Of a stretch of 64,000 nucleotides of DNA, positions 7,400 to 15,731 are shown one piece after another. The notes under the pieces are model-generated. The model had not been told where the DNA came from, ran no database searches, and was given only the letters and a program-made list of their open reading frames with translations. The translations under genes and the position numbers were made by a program. Origin of the DNA: Streptomyces longhuiensis (GTDB lineage Bacteria; Actinomycetota; Actinomycetes; Streptomycetales; Streptomycetaceae). Every line of letters begins with the position of its first letter. Position 1 is the stretch's first letter. Location: the NCBI RefSeq assembly GCF_020616555.1, contig NZ_CP085173.1:4537501-4601500 (forward strand), given 5' to 3'.

Positions 7400-8980
7400 G
7401 TGAACGACACCGCACACGCCCTGGGCGCCGCCGGGACGCTCTGGGAGCTGATCGAGCGCCGCGCCGCCCTCACCCCCCACACCCCCGTACTGATCCAGTC
7501 CGCCCCCGACGCGAAGGACGACCGGCGCCTGACCTTCGGCGAGCTGCGCGACCGCGGCGAGCGGGTCGCCGCCGGCCTGTACGACATGGGCGTACGCCCC
7601 GGCACGGTCGTCGCCTGGCAGCTCCCGACCCGCATCGAGACCGCGCTGCTGTCCTTCGCCCTCGCCCGCATCGGCGCCGTCCAGTCCCCCGTCATCCCCT
7701 TCTACCGGGACCGCGAGGTCGGCTTCGCGCTGCGCGAGTCGAAGGCCGAGTTCTTCGCGACCCCGGGCGTGTGGCGCGGCTTCGACCACACGGAGATGGC
7801 CCGGCGCCTCGGCGCGCGCGGGATCTTCGAGGCGTACGACACGCTGCCCGACGGCGACCCGTCCGTACTGCCGCCACCGCCCTCCGACGGCACGTCCGTG
7901 CGCTGGATCTACTGGACCTCCGGCACGACCTCCGACCCCAAGGGCGTCCTGCACACCGACCGCTCACTGATCGCCGGCGGCTCCTGCCTCGCGCACGCCC
8001 TGCACCTGTCGGCGTCCGACGTGGGCTCGATGGCGTTCCCCTTCGCGCACATAGCGGGCCCCGACTACACGGTCATGCTGCTCCTGTACGGGTTCCCCGC
8101 GGTGATGTTCGAGCAGTTCGCGCTGCCGGACGCGCTCGACGGCTACCGGCGCCACGGGGTCACCGTCGCGGGCGGCTCCACGGCCTTCTACTCGATGTTC
8201 CTGACCGAACAGCGCAAGTCCCCGGCGGACCGGCTCATCCCGACGCTGCGGCTCCTCGCGGGCGGCGGCGCGCCCAAGCCGCCCGAGATCTACCACGCGG
8301 TCGTACGGGAGATGGGCTGTCAGCTCACCCACGGATACGGCATGACCGAGGTCCCCATGATCACGATGGGCGCCCCCGACGACACCGCGGAGAACCTCGC
8401 GACGACGGAGGGGAAGCCCCCCGAGGGCATGGAGATCCGGGTCACGGACGCGGACGGCAAGCAGGTCCCATGCGGCGTGGACGGCGAGGTCAGGCTGCGC
8501 GGGGAGGCCGTCTGCCAGGGCTATCTGGACCCCGTGCAGTCGGCGGCCGCCTTCGACGGCGACGGATTCCTCGTCACCGGCGACCTCGGACACGTGAGGG
8601 ACACGGGGCATCTGGTGCTCACCGGGCGGGCCAAGGACATCATCATCCGCAAGGGCGAGAACATCTCCGCGAAGGAGATCGAGGACCTGTTGCACGCGCA
8701 CCCCGCGGTGGGTGACGCGGCGGTCGTCGGGCTCCCGGATCCCGAGCGCGGCGAGCGGGTGTGCGCGGTCGTCGTCCAGCGCGACGGCACCGAGCCGCTG
8801 ACCTTGGAGGCGATGGCGTCCCATCTGCGGTCGGAAGGGCTGTCCACGCACAAGCTGCCGGAACAGCTGGAGCTGGTGGACGCCCTTCCGCGCAACGACA
8901 CCCTGCGCAAGGTGCTCAAGTACAAGCTGCGCGAGCGCTATGCGGGCACAAGCCCGGAGAGCGCTATTCCGAAACGGTGA
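7400..8980 (+). CDS. AMP-forming acyl-CoA synthetase
   Basis: 526-residue ANL-superfamily ligase that activates a carboxylic acid to its CoA thioester with ATP. The phosphate loop is YWTSGTTSDPKGVLHTDRSL, the A5-like motif THGYGMTEVP, the A7/A8 region TGDLGHVRDTGHLVLTGRAKDIIIRKGENISAKEIE. The C-terminal lysine segment RNDTLRKVLKYKLRERY is present. The general type is close to cyclohexanecarboxylate-CoA / medium-chain acyl ligases. GTG at 7400 is preceded by GAGGGGGAGCA. It is presumably the entry enzyme for the flanking acyl-CoA dehydrogenases and is controlled by operator site 3. Its 3' end overlaps the convergent EF-hand gene by 17 bp. Confidence 0.92.
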   Translation: MNDTAHALGAAGTLWELIERRAALTPHTPVLIQSAPDAKDDRRLTFGELRDRGERVAAGLYDMGVRPGTVVAWQLPTRIETALLSFALARIGAVQSPVIPFYRDREVGFALRESKAEFFATPGVWRGFDHTEMARRLGARGIFEAYDTLPDGDPSVLPPPPSDGTSVRWIYWTSGTTSDPKGVLHTDRSLIAGGSCLAHALHLSASDVGSMAFPFAHIAGPDYTVMLLLYGFPAVMFEQFALPDALDGYRRHGVTVAGGSTAFYSMFLTEQRKSPADRLIPTLRLLAGGGAPKPPEIYHAVVREMGCQLTHGYGMTEVPMITMGAPDDTAENLATTEGKPPEGMEIRVTDADGKQVPCGVDGEVRLRGEAVCQGYLDPVQSAAAFDGDGFLVTGDLGHVRDTGHLVLTGRAKDIIIRKGENISAKEIEDLLHAHPAVGDAAVVGLPDPERGERVCAVVVQRDGTEPLTLEAMASHLRSEGLSTHKLPEQLELVDALPRNDTLRKVLKYKLRERYAGTSPESAIPKR

Positions 8981-9491
8981 AGTAGTGGGCGAAGGCGGTG
9001 ACGATCTCCTCCTCGGAGATCCGCCCGTCGCCGTCCGCGTCCAGCGCGGCGGCGACCGGTCCCACCAGGGACGGGTCGACGCCGAGGACGCGCAGGACGC
9101 GCTCCGCGGCCGTGGGGGTGAAGCCCGAGCCGTTCTGGTCCGCGACGGCGATGGCGGCCCGCAGGAAGGGGCGGGCGATCTCCGCGAACCGGTCCGGGTT
9201 GTCCCGCAGCCGCTTCACCGCGCCCGTCACGAACTCCTCGCGGGTGACGCGCTGGTCGCCGTCCACGTCCGCTATGCCGGCCATGCCCTGCCAGAAGGCC
9301 TCGGCGCCGGCGTAGAGCGCCTGGCCCTTGTCGCAGCGCGCCGTCGTGGTGAACTCGGCGAGCAGGCCCTTGGCCGCCGTCACGAAGTCCTCGCGGTCGA
9401 TGTAGCCGTTGCCGTCCTGGTCGAAGCCGGCGAAGCGGGCAGTGATCCTGCGCTCGTACTCGGCGTGATCGGTGCTCTCGGCGTGGTCCAT
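8964..9491 (-). CDS. EF-hand calcium-binding protein (calerythrin-like)
   Basis: 175-residue four-EF-hand protein of the calerythrin / sarcoplasmic type. Loops are at about residues 24-35 (DQDGNGYIDRED), 75-86 (DVDGDQRVTREE), 118-129 (DQNGSGFTPTAA, lacking the final acidic residue and so probably weak) and 151-162 (DADGDGRISEEE). There is no signal peptide, so it is cytosolic. It probably buffers or senses Ca2+, as the Streptomyces Cab proteins do. The ATG at 9491 was chosen because GAGGGGAC precedes it; the frame stays open upstream to 9626 but that part looks non-coding. It converges on the ligase gene with a 17-bp overlap. Confidence 0.92.
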   Translation of the reverse strand: MDHAESTDHAEYERRITARFAGFDQDGNGYIDREDFVTAAKGLLAEFTTTARCDKGQALYAGAEAFWQGMAGIADVDGDQRVTREEFVTGAVKRLRDNPDRFAEIARPFLRAAIAVADQNGSGFTPTAAERVLRVLGVDPSLVGPVAAALDADGDGRISEEEIVTAFAHYFTVSE

Positions 9492-9662
9492 GTCCCCTCG
9501 ACCGCCTCTCGCATCGGTGGTGGTACGGGTTCTGCCCGTCCTCTCGCCAGGGAGCGTACGTCGTGGAGCGGCGGCGGGGGCCCTCACCGCGACGCTTGTG
9601 CCAAGACCGGAGGAATTCCGCAACAACTTCCGTGCTCGGCCGCCCGGACGCGCGGGTGTGCG

Positions 9663-10037
9663 TCAGGCAGAGAGAGGTGACGCCTCGTCGTTCACGGCGG
9701 TCAGCACGTCCGGGTACACCTCGAAGAGGCGGCGCACACCGAGCGCCGACAGGACACGGTTGACGTGCGAGCCGTCCTCGGCTCCCTTGGCGGGCAGGAT
9801 CAGCCGGAGCTCGCCGCGGCACGAACGCATCAGTCGGCGGGCCGCGATCAGCACGCCGACCCCGCTCGAATCGCAGAAAAGGACCTGCGAGAGATCGAGG
9901 ACGAGACTGTGCCGGCCGTCCGCGACCGCGTCGTGCACCTGCTGGCGCAGCGCGGGAGAGGTGGCGATGTCCATCTCGCCGGACACCCGCACGACGGCCC
10001 AGCCATCCTGTTGTCCCTCGGTCACTCTGAGCGTCAC
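9663..10037 (-). CDS. STAS anti-sigma-factor antagonist
   Basis: 124-residue SpoIIAA/RsbV-like STAS domain protein. The phosphorylatable site is in LFCDSSGVGVL, with Asp56-Ser57-Ser58-Gly59, the same register as SpoIIAA Ser58. In the unphosphorylated state such proteins bind an anti-sigma HATPase and free its sigma factor. The candidate kinase in the window is at 3069-3530; the divergent ECF sigma gene has its own zinc-finger anti-sigma factor, so a link is uncertain. It has its own promoter in the 280-bp divergent region. Confidence 0.9.
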   Translation of the reverse strand: MTLRVTEGQQDGWAVVRVSGEMDIATSPALRQQVHDAVADGRHSLVLDLSQVLFCDSSGVGVLIAARRLMRSCRGELRLILPAKGAEDGSHVNRVLSALGVRRLFEVYPDVLTAVNDEASPLSA

Positions 10038-10151
10038 GCGCTACGCCTCTCGTTGATCCGGAACCCCTGCTTACGGTTGTCTTCTTTCGCGGCTGCCCGA
10101 CCGCGTGGCGCTGAAACACCACTGCAGACGTATCACATATGGCCCGGTTAA

Positions 10152-10176
10152 GACCCAAGTGATCGGATTTTGGGTC
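10152..10176. promoter_or_regulatory. Inverted repeat in STAS/sigma divergent region
   Basis: Arms GACCCAA (10152-10158) and TTGGGTC (10170-10176) are perfect 7-bp inverted repeats with an 11-bp spacer. It lies in an AT-richer stretch midway between the STAS start (10037) and the sigma-factor start (10317). Candidate operator; no regulator is assigned. Confidence 0.35.
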
Positions 10177-10316
10177 GCTTCCGGCGCCAAAGGTCCGCGC
10201 ATCGTGACCGTCTCCTTACCATCCGCATCCGGGCAGGTCGACCTTTGCCACAAAGACACGTGCGTTGTCGGCGGGCCCGACTACATTCGAGGGAAGGCAC
10301 ACGGTGAGGGGGCCGC

Positions 10317-10904
10317 ATGGCCAAGGAGACTCCGACCCGGTGGGACCGGAGGATGCAGCAGCGGCTCGCGCACGGGGAGGCCGCCGCGCTCGGCGAGCTG
10401 TACGACCGCTTCGCGTCGCTCGTGCACGGGCTCGCGCACCGCGTGCTCGGTGACGAGGACGCGGCCGACCGCATCACGCGCGACGTCTTCACCCATGTCT
10501 GGGAGAACCCCGACGCGTACGACCCCAAGCAGGGGCCGCTGCGCTCCTGGATCGCCACGCTGACCCACCGGCGCGCGGTCCACCGCCTGCGCCAGACCGA
10601 GTCCGCCGCGCTCGTCCGCAGCGGAGAGGGCACCACGGAGGATCTGGAGCGCAGGGTGCGGCACGCCTCCGCCGCCGCCCGCGCCGACTACATCGTCACG
10701 TCGATGCCCGCCCCGCTGCGCGCCGCGCTCGAGCTGGCCTACTTCCAGCGCAGGGACTACCGCCAGACCGCGGTCGACCTCGGCGTCACCGAGGACGAGG
10801 CGCGCCGCCGTCTGCGCCTCGGCCTCCAGCTCCTGTCCACGGCCCACGACAGCGGAACCTCCGGCACCCCGCCGGGGCCTCACGGACACGGGAGGGCGCT
10901 GTGA
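10317..10904 (+). CDS. ECF RNA polymerase sigma factor
   Basis: 195-residue sigma-70 family ECF protein. Region 2 is at about residues 20-85 (LGELYDRFASLVHGLAHRVLGDEDAADRITRDVFTHVW, then the LRSWIATLTHRRAVHRLR end). Region 4 is at about 125-170, with the helix-turn-helix YRQTAVDLGVTEDEARRRLRLGLQLL. The last ~20 residues are a Gly/Pro/His tail. Its TGA overlaps the GTG of the anti-sigma gene (GTGA at 10901-10904), so the two are translationally coupled. It is divergent from the STAS gene. Its target promoters are unknown. Confidence 0.92.
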   Translation: MAKETPTRWDRRMQQRLAHGEAAALGELYDRFASLVHGLAHRVLGDEDAADRITRDVFTHVWENPDAYDPKQGPLRSWIATLTHRRAVHRLRQTESAALVRSGEGTTEDLERRVRHASAAARADYIVTSMPAPLRAALELAYFQRRDYRQTAVDLGVTEDEARRRLRLGLQLLSTAHDSGTSGTPPGPHGHGRAL

Positions 10905-12217
10905 GCGGGCCCCACCCCTTCGGCAACGCCGAACAGCCCGACGACCCCGACAACCGTGACGGCTCCGGCGAGCCCGGGGGCGCCGGGCGTTCCGACGCCG
11001 CCGCGAGCGCCCGGATACCGACGCCGCGCTCGTCCGTGGAGGACACCGGGCGCCCGCTGCCGGACCACGTCCCCGAGCCGCTCGTGCTGGAGCACCGTGT
11101 CCTGAAGTCCCTCCTCGGCGCGTGGGCGCTGGCCGCGTGCTCGGCCGAGGAGAGCGTCGCCGTGGAGGAGCACCTCGGCGGCTGCGGCCCGTGCGCCGAG
11201 GAGGCGCTGCGGCTGCGGGACGCCGTGGGCCTGCTGCACTCCGAGGAGAGCCTCGACCTCGACCCGATGCTGCGCTCCCGCGTCCTCGAGGGCTGCCTGA
11301 CCCGGCGTCCGCCCCGCATCCCGGTCCCCGAGTGGGCCGCTCCGTACGACGCGGAGACCGCCCGCCTCGACGCCCTGCTCCAGGACATCGGCGACTCCGA
11401 GTGGCACGCGCCCATACGGCTTCGCTGGTACGAGGGCGACGACCGGGTCAGCCGCAAGACGACCGTCGCCGGGGTGCTCACACACCTGATGAGCGTGGAC
11501 GGCCTGGTCGCCGTCGCACTCGGCCTCGACGACCCTCTGTTCGGCGTCACGCCCGAGGAGCGCCGTACCCCGGAGAGCCGCACGGAGACGTTCTGGCAGG
11601 CCTCGCACTTCCCGCCGACCCGCGCCGTCCGCGGCCCCTGGCGCGAGCAGTCGCACGCCGTGATCCGCACGGTGTCGTTCGCGGCCGACACGAGCGGCTC
11701 CGCGGGCCGCACCCGCACGTCCGGTCAGCTGGCCGTCCCGTACGGGGACTTCACCCTGCCACTGCGCGACTCGATGCTGGACCGCGCCTTCGAGTGCTGG
11801 GTGCACGCCGAGGACATCGCCGAGGCGGTGGACTACCCGTACGAGCCGCCGTCGCCCCGCCATCTGAACCGCATGATCGACCTGGCGGCCCGGCTGCTTC
11901 CCGACTCGCTCGCGGGGCGCCGCCGCGCGGGCCTCGCCGCACCCGCCCGCGGCCTCGTCGCCGCGGGCGCGCCCGGCCGCAGCCTGCGCCTCGAGGTCGA
12001 GGGGGCGGGCGGCGGCGAGTGGCTCATCTCCCTGGACTCCCCCGGCGCGGTCGGCTCGGCGGAGCACGAGGTGGCCCATGTCGCCCTGGACGGCGTCGAG
12101 TTCTGCCGCCTGGCGGCCGGTCACGTCACGCCGGAGGAGGCGGCCGCCGGACAGGACGGCGACCGCGAGGCGATCCACGACGTCCTCTACGCGACGGCGT
12201 CGCTCAGCAGGATGTGA
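10901..12217 (+). CDS. Anti-sigma factor: zinc finger fused to mycothiol-dependent isomerase-like domain
   Basis: 438 residues. A disordered N-terminus is followed by a zinc-binding anti-sigma (ZAS) motif: Cys80, His91, Cys95, Cys98 in the H-x3-C-x2-C arrangement. From about residue 130 onward there is a maleylpyruvate-isomerase / DinB-type mycothiol-binding fold (TVAGVLTHLMSVDGLVAVALGLDDP, then a C-terminal SCP-like segment). There is no transmembrane helix, so it is a soluble anti-sigma factor. It starts with GTG overlapping the sigma stop. A fused thiol-metabolism domain suggests redox or small-molecule control of sigma release; that is inference. Its zinc ligands could themselves be redox sensitive. 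Confidence 0.88.
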   Translation: MSGPHPFGNAEQPDDPDNRDGSGEPGGAGRSDAAASARIPTPRSSVEDTGRPLPDHVPEPLVLEHRVLKSLLGAWALAACSAEESVAVEEHLGGCGPCAEEALRLRDAVGLLHSEESLDLDPMLRSRVLEGCLTRRPPRIPVPEWAAPYDAETARLDALLQDIGDSEWHAPIRLRWYEGDDRVSRKTTVAGVLTHLMSVDGLVAVALGLDDPLFGVTPEERRTPESRTETFWQASHFPPTRAVRGPWREQSHAVIRTVSFAADTSGSAGRTRTSGQLAVPYGDFTLPLRDSMLDRAFECWVHAEDIAEAVDYPYEPPSPRHLNRMIDLAARLLPDSLAGRRRAGLAAPARGLVAAGAPGRSLRLEVEGAGGGEWLISLDSPGAVGSAEHEVAHVALDGVEFCRLAAGHVTPEEAAAGQDGDREAIHDVLYATASLSRM

Positions 12218-12236
12218 CGGCGCCCCGCGGCACGCG

Positions 12237-13820
12237 TCATCCCTTGCTGACCGCCGCGAGGATCTCCGGCAGGCGGGCCGCCGTGCGCGGGGCGGCCAGG
12301 CGCAGGCCCGCCAGGGTGATCCCCGCTCCGTACGCGGCGCCGACCGGCAGCAGCAGCCAGGCCGCGGACCCGGCACCCGACACGTGCAGCCAGATCGCGA
12401 CGGCGATGACCGGGGCGCACAGCAGGGCCGCCGCGACCATCCCGCCGAAGATCGATATCCAGGCGAGGCCCGCCTGCCCCGGGGCGACGTTCTTGTAGCC
12501 CTCCTGGGGGATCGAGTACGGGAAGCGGGCCGACGACCAGGCGCCGGTCGCGAGCATCGCGCCGAGCAGCGCGAAGGAGAGGCCGAGGACCTCGGGCAGG
12601 GCCCGCCAGTCGCCGAGCATCGCCGTCGTGACGACGGTGACCAGCGTCGCGTACGGCAGGGTGATCGTCAGGAGGGCGAGGGCGCGGCCGCGCAGTTCGA
12701 CATAGGCGTCGTGCGGCGAGGAGATGGTCATGGCGACCATCCAGAACGCCGAGGTGTCCTGCCCGAACTGGTTGTACATCTGGATGCCGAGCATTCCGGC
12801 GGCGAAGCACGCGAAGTAGATGGAGCCGGTGCCCTGGAGCGCGTTGAAGACCGGCACGATCAGGCCGATGGCGAGGGACGTCACCCAGGCAGCCTTCGTC
12901 TTCGGGTCGCGCCACACATAGCGCAGGGCGCGCTCCATGACCGTGCCGGTGCGGCCGTCGGGCAGGAGGCGGGGGCCGCGGGACGTGCGCCTGCGGCGGG
13001 TGGGTTCGGCGGCCTGGAGCGTGGAGCCGTCGGGGGACGTCATGAGGCGCGTCAGGGCGCTCTGCCAGGCGTACAGGAGTCCGGCGAGGGCGGCCGCGCA
13101 CAGGACGAGGCGGGCCGCCGCGACACCGTACGAGCCGTGGCTGACCGAGTCGACGGCGCCGATCGCGGACGCCGGCGGGATCCAGGCCAGTACGTCGCCC
13201 GCCGGGTCGAGCGCCCCGAGCCCGCCGGACGAACCGAGCTTATGCGCACCGAAGTTGACGACCTGGGCGCCGACGGCGATGACGAGCCCGCTGAGGACGG
13301 CGAGGTCGCGTCCCTTGCGGCTGGTGAGCAGCCGGATGTTGGCGGCGGCCACGGCGCGGGCGAGGGCGACGCAGGTGAGCAGGGTGAGGGCGACGGCCAC
13401 CACCGCGACGGCGGACGCGGCCGCCCCGTGCGCCAGGGCGATCACCGCGCCGACCGCGAGACAGAGCGTGAACAGGGGGCCGATCCCGACGAGGGACGCG
13501 ATGAGCAGGCCCCTCACGAGCGGACGCGGCCGCAGCGGGAGCATCACGAGGCGGGTCGGGTCGAGGGTCTCGTCGCCGGAGGGGAAGAAGAGCGGCATCA
13601 CCGCCCAGCCGAGGGCGAGTACGGCGGTGAGGATGACGCAGAGCGTCGCCGCGTGCGCGCTGCCGCGCAGGGCGATCAGGCCGATGAGCTGGAGCGCGGC
13701 GACGAGGAGTACGACGACGAGCGTGGCGATGTAGGCGGCGCGGCGGCCCGTGGACCCGCGCAGGCCGTTGCGCAGGAGTGCCAGCTTGAGGCGGACCAGG
13801 GTGACGGTCGTCGTGGTCAC
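12237..13820 (-). CDS. ABC exporter permease
   Basis: 527-residue polytopic membrane protein with about 12 predicted helices in two halves, for example YIATLVVVLLVAALQLIGL near residue 30 and the C-terminal ALLCAPVIAVAIWLHV. A cytosolic loop rich in Arg/Pro separates the halves at about 265-290 (LQAAEPTRRRRTSRGPR). GTG at 13820 overlaps the stop of the upstream ATPase gene (GTGA). Together they form a two-gene ABC-2-like transporter, with export direction inferred from the absence of a binding protein. Substrate is unknown. It converges on the anti-sigma gene with 19 bp between stops. Confidence 0.88.
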   Translation of the reverse strand: MTTTTVTLVRLKLALLRNGLRGSTGRRAAYIATLVVVLLVAALQLIGLIALRGSAHAATLCVILTAVLALGWAVMPLFFPSGDETLDPTRLVMLPLRPRPLVRGLLIASLVGIGPLFTLCLAVGAVIALAHGAAASAVAVVAVALTLLTCVALARAVAAANIRLLTSRKGRDLAVLSGLVIAVGAQVVNFGAHKLGSSGGLGALDPAGDVLAWIPPASAIGAVDSVSHGSYGVAAARLVLCAAALAGLLYAWQSALTRLMTSPDGSTLQAAEPTRRRRTSRGPRLLPDGRTGTVMERALRYVWRDPKTKAAWVTSLAIGLIVPVFNALQGTGSIYFACFAAGMLGIQMYNQFGQDTSAFWMVAMTISSPHDAYVELRGRALALLTITLPYATLVTVVTTAMLGDWRALPEVLGLSFALLGAMLATGAWSSARFPYSIPQEGYKNVAPGQAGLAWISIFGGMVAAALLCAPVIAVAIWLHVSGAGSAAWLLLPVGAAYGAGITLAGLRLAAPRTAARLPEILAAVSKG

Positions 13821-14608
13821 CGGCCGCCTCCCAGCCAGTCCAGGTCGGAGATCGTGTCGCGGCCGTTCGCGCCGACGAGTTCGAGGAACGCCTGCTGGAG
13901 GGAGGGCGCGTCGCCGCGCACTTCGGCAAGGGGCCCCTGCGCGCGGATGCGGCCGGCGGCCATGACGGCGACCCAGTCGCAGAGCGACTCGACGAGCTCC
14001 ATGACGTGGGAGGAGAAGACGACGGTCGCCCCGGAACCGGTGTAGCGCTCCAGGACGCCGCGGATGGTCTGCGCGGAGACCGGGTCGACACCCTCGAACG
14101 GCTCGTCCAGGAAGAGGACTTCGGGATTGTGGAGGAGAGCGGCGGCCAGCCCGATCTTCTTGCGCATGCCGGTCGAGTAGTCGACGACGAGCTTGTGCTG
14201 GGCCCCGGAGAGGTCGAGCACGTCGAGGAGCTGGGCGGCGCGCTTGTCGACCTCGGCGCCGGGCAGGCCGCGCAACCTGCCCGTGTACGCGAGAAGTTCG
14301 CGCCCCGAGAGCCGCTCGAACAGGCGCAGGCCCTCGGGGAGCACGCCGATGCGGGCCTTCACCTCGACGGGGTCACGCCACACGTCGTGGCCGACGACCT
14401 CGACGGCGCCCCGGTCGGGCCGGAGCAGTCCGGTGACCATGGACAGGGTGGTCGTCTTTCCCGCGCCGTTCGGCCCGACGAGGCCGATGAACTTGCCCGC
14501 GGGAAGGGTGAGATCGATCCCCGCGACGGCGACGCTCTGGCCGAACGCCTTCCAGAGGTCCTTCACGCGTACGGCCGGCGCACCGGCCTCGGTCCCCGCC
14601 TCGGTCAC
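13817..14608 (-). CDS. ABC transporter ATP-binding protein
   Basis: 263-residue ATPase. Walker A is GPNGAGKTT (residues ~44-52), the signature is the variant DYSTGMRKKIGLAAAL, Walker B LFLDEPFEGVDP, and the switch His is in VVFSSHVMELVE. This is the ABC-2/export type. The GTG at 14608 encodes MTEAGTEAGAPAVRVKDLWK; the reading frame is open far upstream but that region has no coding likeness. It is coupled to the permease by a GTGA overlap. The degenerate signature (STGMRKK rather than LSGGQ) is common in this ABC-2 group. Confidence 0.93.
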   Translation of the reverse strand: MTEAGTEAGAPAVRVKDLWKAFGQSVAVAGIDLTLPAGKFIGLVGPNGAGKTTTLSMVTGLLRPDRGAVEVVGHDVWRDPVEVKARIGVLPEGLRLFERLSGRELLAYTGRLRGLPGAEVDKRAAQLLDVLDLSGAQHKLVVDYSTGMRKKIGLAAALLHNPEVLFLDEPFEGVDPVSAQTIRGVLERYTGSGATVVFSSHVMELVESLCDWVAVMAAGRIRAQGPLAEVRGDAPSLQQAFLELVGANGRDTISDLDWLGGGR

Positions 14609-14717
14609 TGTGCAGCCCGCCGTCCTTCGTCGCCGTCGCCCTCCCCCAAGCTCTCGAACTCCGCGCGAGCAGGGGCCCGTCCGCACGATACGTGGCCGCG
14701 GGACGCGCTGCTGTGTT

Positions 14718-15401
14718 CTAGCGGCGGCCTTCCCGCCCGCACGCGTACGCCAGTGGGGAGATGAGCTCCTCGGCGTCCGGCAGCCAGCGGTTCGCGGCGG
14801 TGGGGCGGCAGGCCCACTGGACGGCGCCCCGGCCACCGAAGCGGGTGGGCGGCGCGGCGACGTAGGAGCCCTCGCCGAGCGCGTCCAGGTCGAGGGAGGC
14901 GGGCGGCCAGCCCAGCTTGCGGACCAGGTCGGGGACCTTCGCGGCGGCGCCCGGCAGGACGAAGAACTGCATCCGGCGGTCGGGGGTGCAGGTGACCGGG
15001 CCGAGGGTGAGTTCCATGCGCTCCATGCGGGCCAGGGCCAGGAACCCGGCGGTCTCGGGCACGTCGATCGCGTCGAACGTGCGGCCCGTCGGCAGCAGGA
15101 TCGAGGCGGCGGGCTGCTTGGACCACAGCCGGCGGGCGGCGGTCGCGCTCCCGGTGGCCTGGTTCGCCCAGTCCTCGCGCGCGTGGTGGGCACCGGGGGC
15201 CGCGCACCTGGCGTCGCCGCAGGAGCAGTGCTGCCTGCCCTCGTCGACCTCCAGCCAGGTGCCGGGGAACACGTCCCAGTGGCGTTCCTCCGCGTAGCGC
15301 ACGGCGGCGTCGAGGAGGGCCTCTCCGCGCTGCTGGGGGATCTGGGGAGGCGAGGTGACGGACGAGGTGACTGCCGAGGTGACTCCGATGGTCTCTTCCA
15401 C
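14718..15401 (-). CDS. Bifunctional primase/polymerase N-terminal-like protein
   Basis: About 227 residues related to the prim-pol (archaeo-eukaryotic primase, PF09250) N-terminal domain: LLDAAVRYAEERHWDVFPGTWLEV, a cysteine cluster HCSCGDARCAAPGAHH, then WSKQPAASILLPTGRTFDAIDVPE. Streptomyces carries several stand-alone versions of unknown role. The catalytic acidic pair is not clearly conserved, since the expected DxD after ILLPTGR reads DAIDVP. GTG at 15401 was chosen for an upstream GGGAG; a GTG at 15425 would add eight residues. It lies 109 bp upstream of the ABC ATPase and is probably separately transcribed. Confidence 0.75.
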   Translation of the reverse strand: MEETIGVTSAVTSSVTSPPQIPQQRGEALLDAAVRYAEERHWDVFPGTWLEVDEGRQHCSCGDARCAAPGAHHAREDWANQATGSATAARRLWSKQPAASILLPTGRTFDAIDVPETAGFLALARMERMELTLGPVTCTPDRRMQFFVLPGAAAKVPDLVRKLGWPPASLDLDALGEGSYVAAPPTRFGGRGAVQWACRPTAANRWLPDAEELISPLAYACGREGRR

Positions 15402-15731
15402 GACGTTCTCAACTCCCGCCGCCACCCGGGGTTACGGGCGCACGCGCGCGGGGGCCCGCAGCACCGATCCTGCACGTGGGGCGCATGGATGCATGGGCGG
15501 GGGCGCGCGGGAGGAACGGCCCCGGCCGGGGGGTAGCCAGCCCGGAGGACCAGACGAGGGTGCTGTCCACCGACCGGCCACCAGTTGGGGCTCTTGCTTC
15601 TTTTGCCCTTCTTTGTGGCGCATCTTCCGTTTGATCTCAGGGCATTGATCACCTCAAGGCGGGCCCGACCGGGAGCGTGACGACAGGCCCGAGTCCGCCC
15701 GATGGTCCACGGTGCACACAGGGGGTACGCC
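15402..15731. other. Divergent intergenic region
   Basis: About 330 bp between the prim-pol-like gene (leftward) and the TPR regulator (rightward). The left half is very GC-rich. An AT-richer stretch at about 15590-15655 (CTTGCTTCTTTTGCCCTTC and TTTGATCTCAGGGCATTGATC) is the likely promoter zone. No RNA gene or clear operator is supported. Confidence 0.4.
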
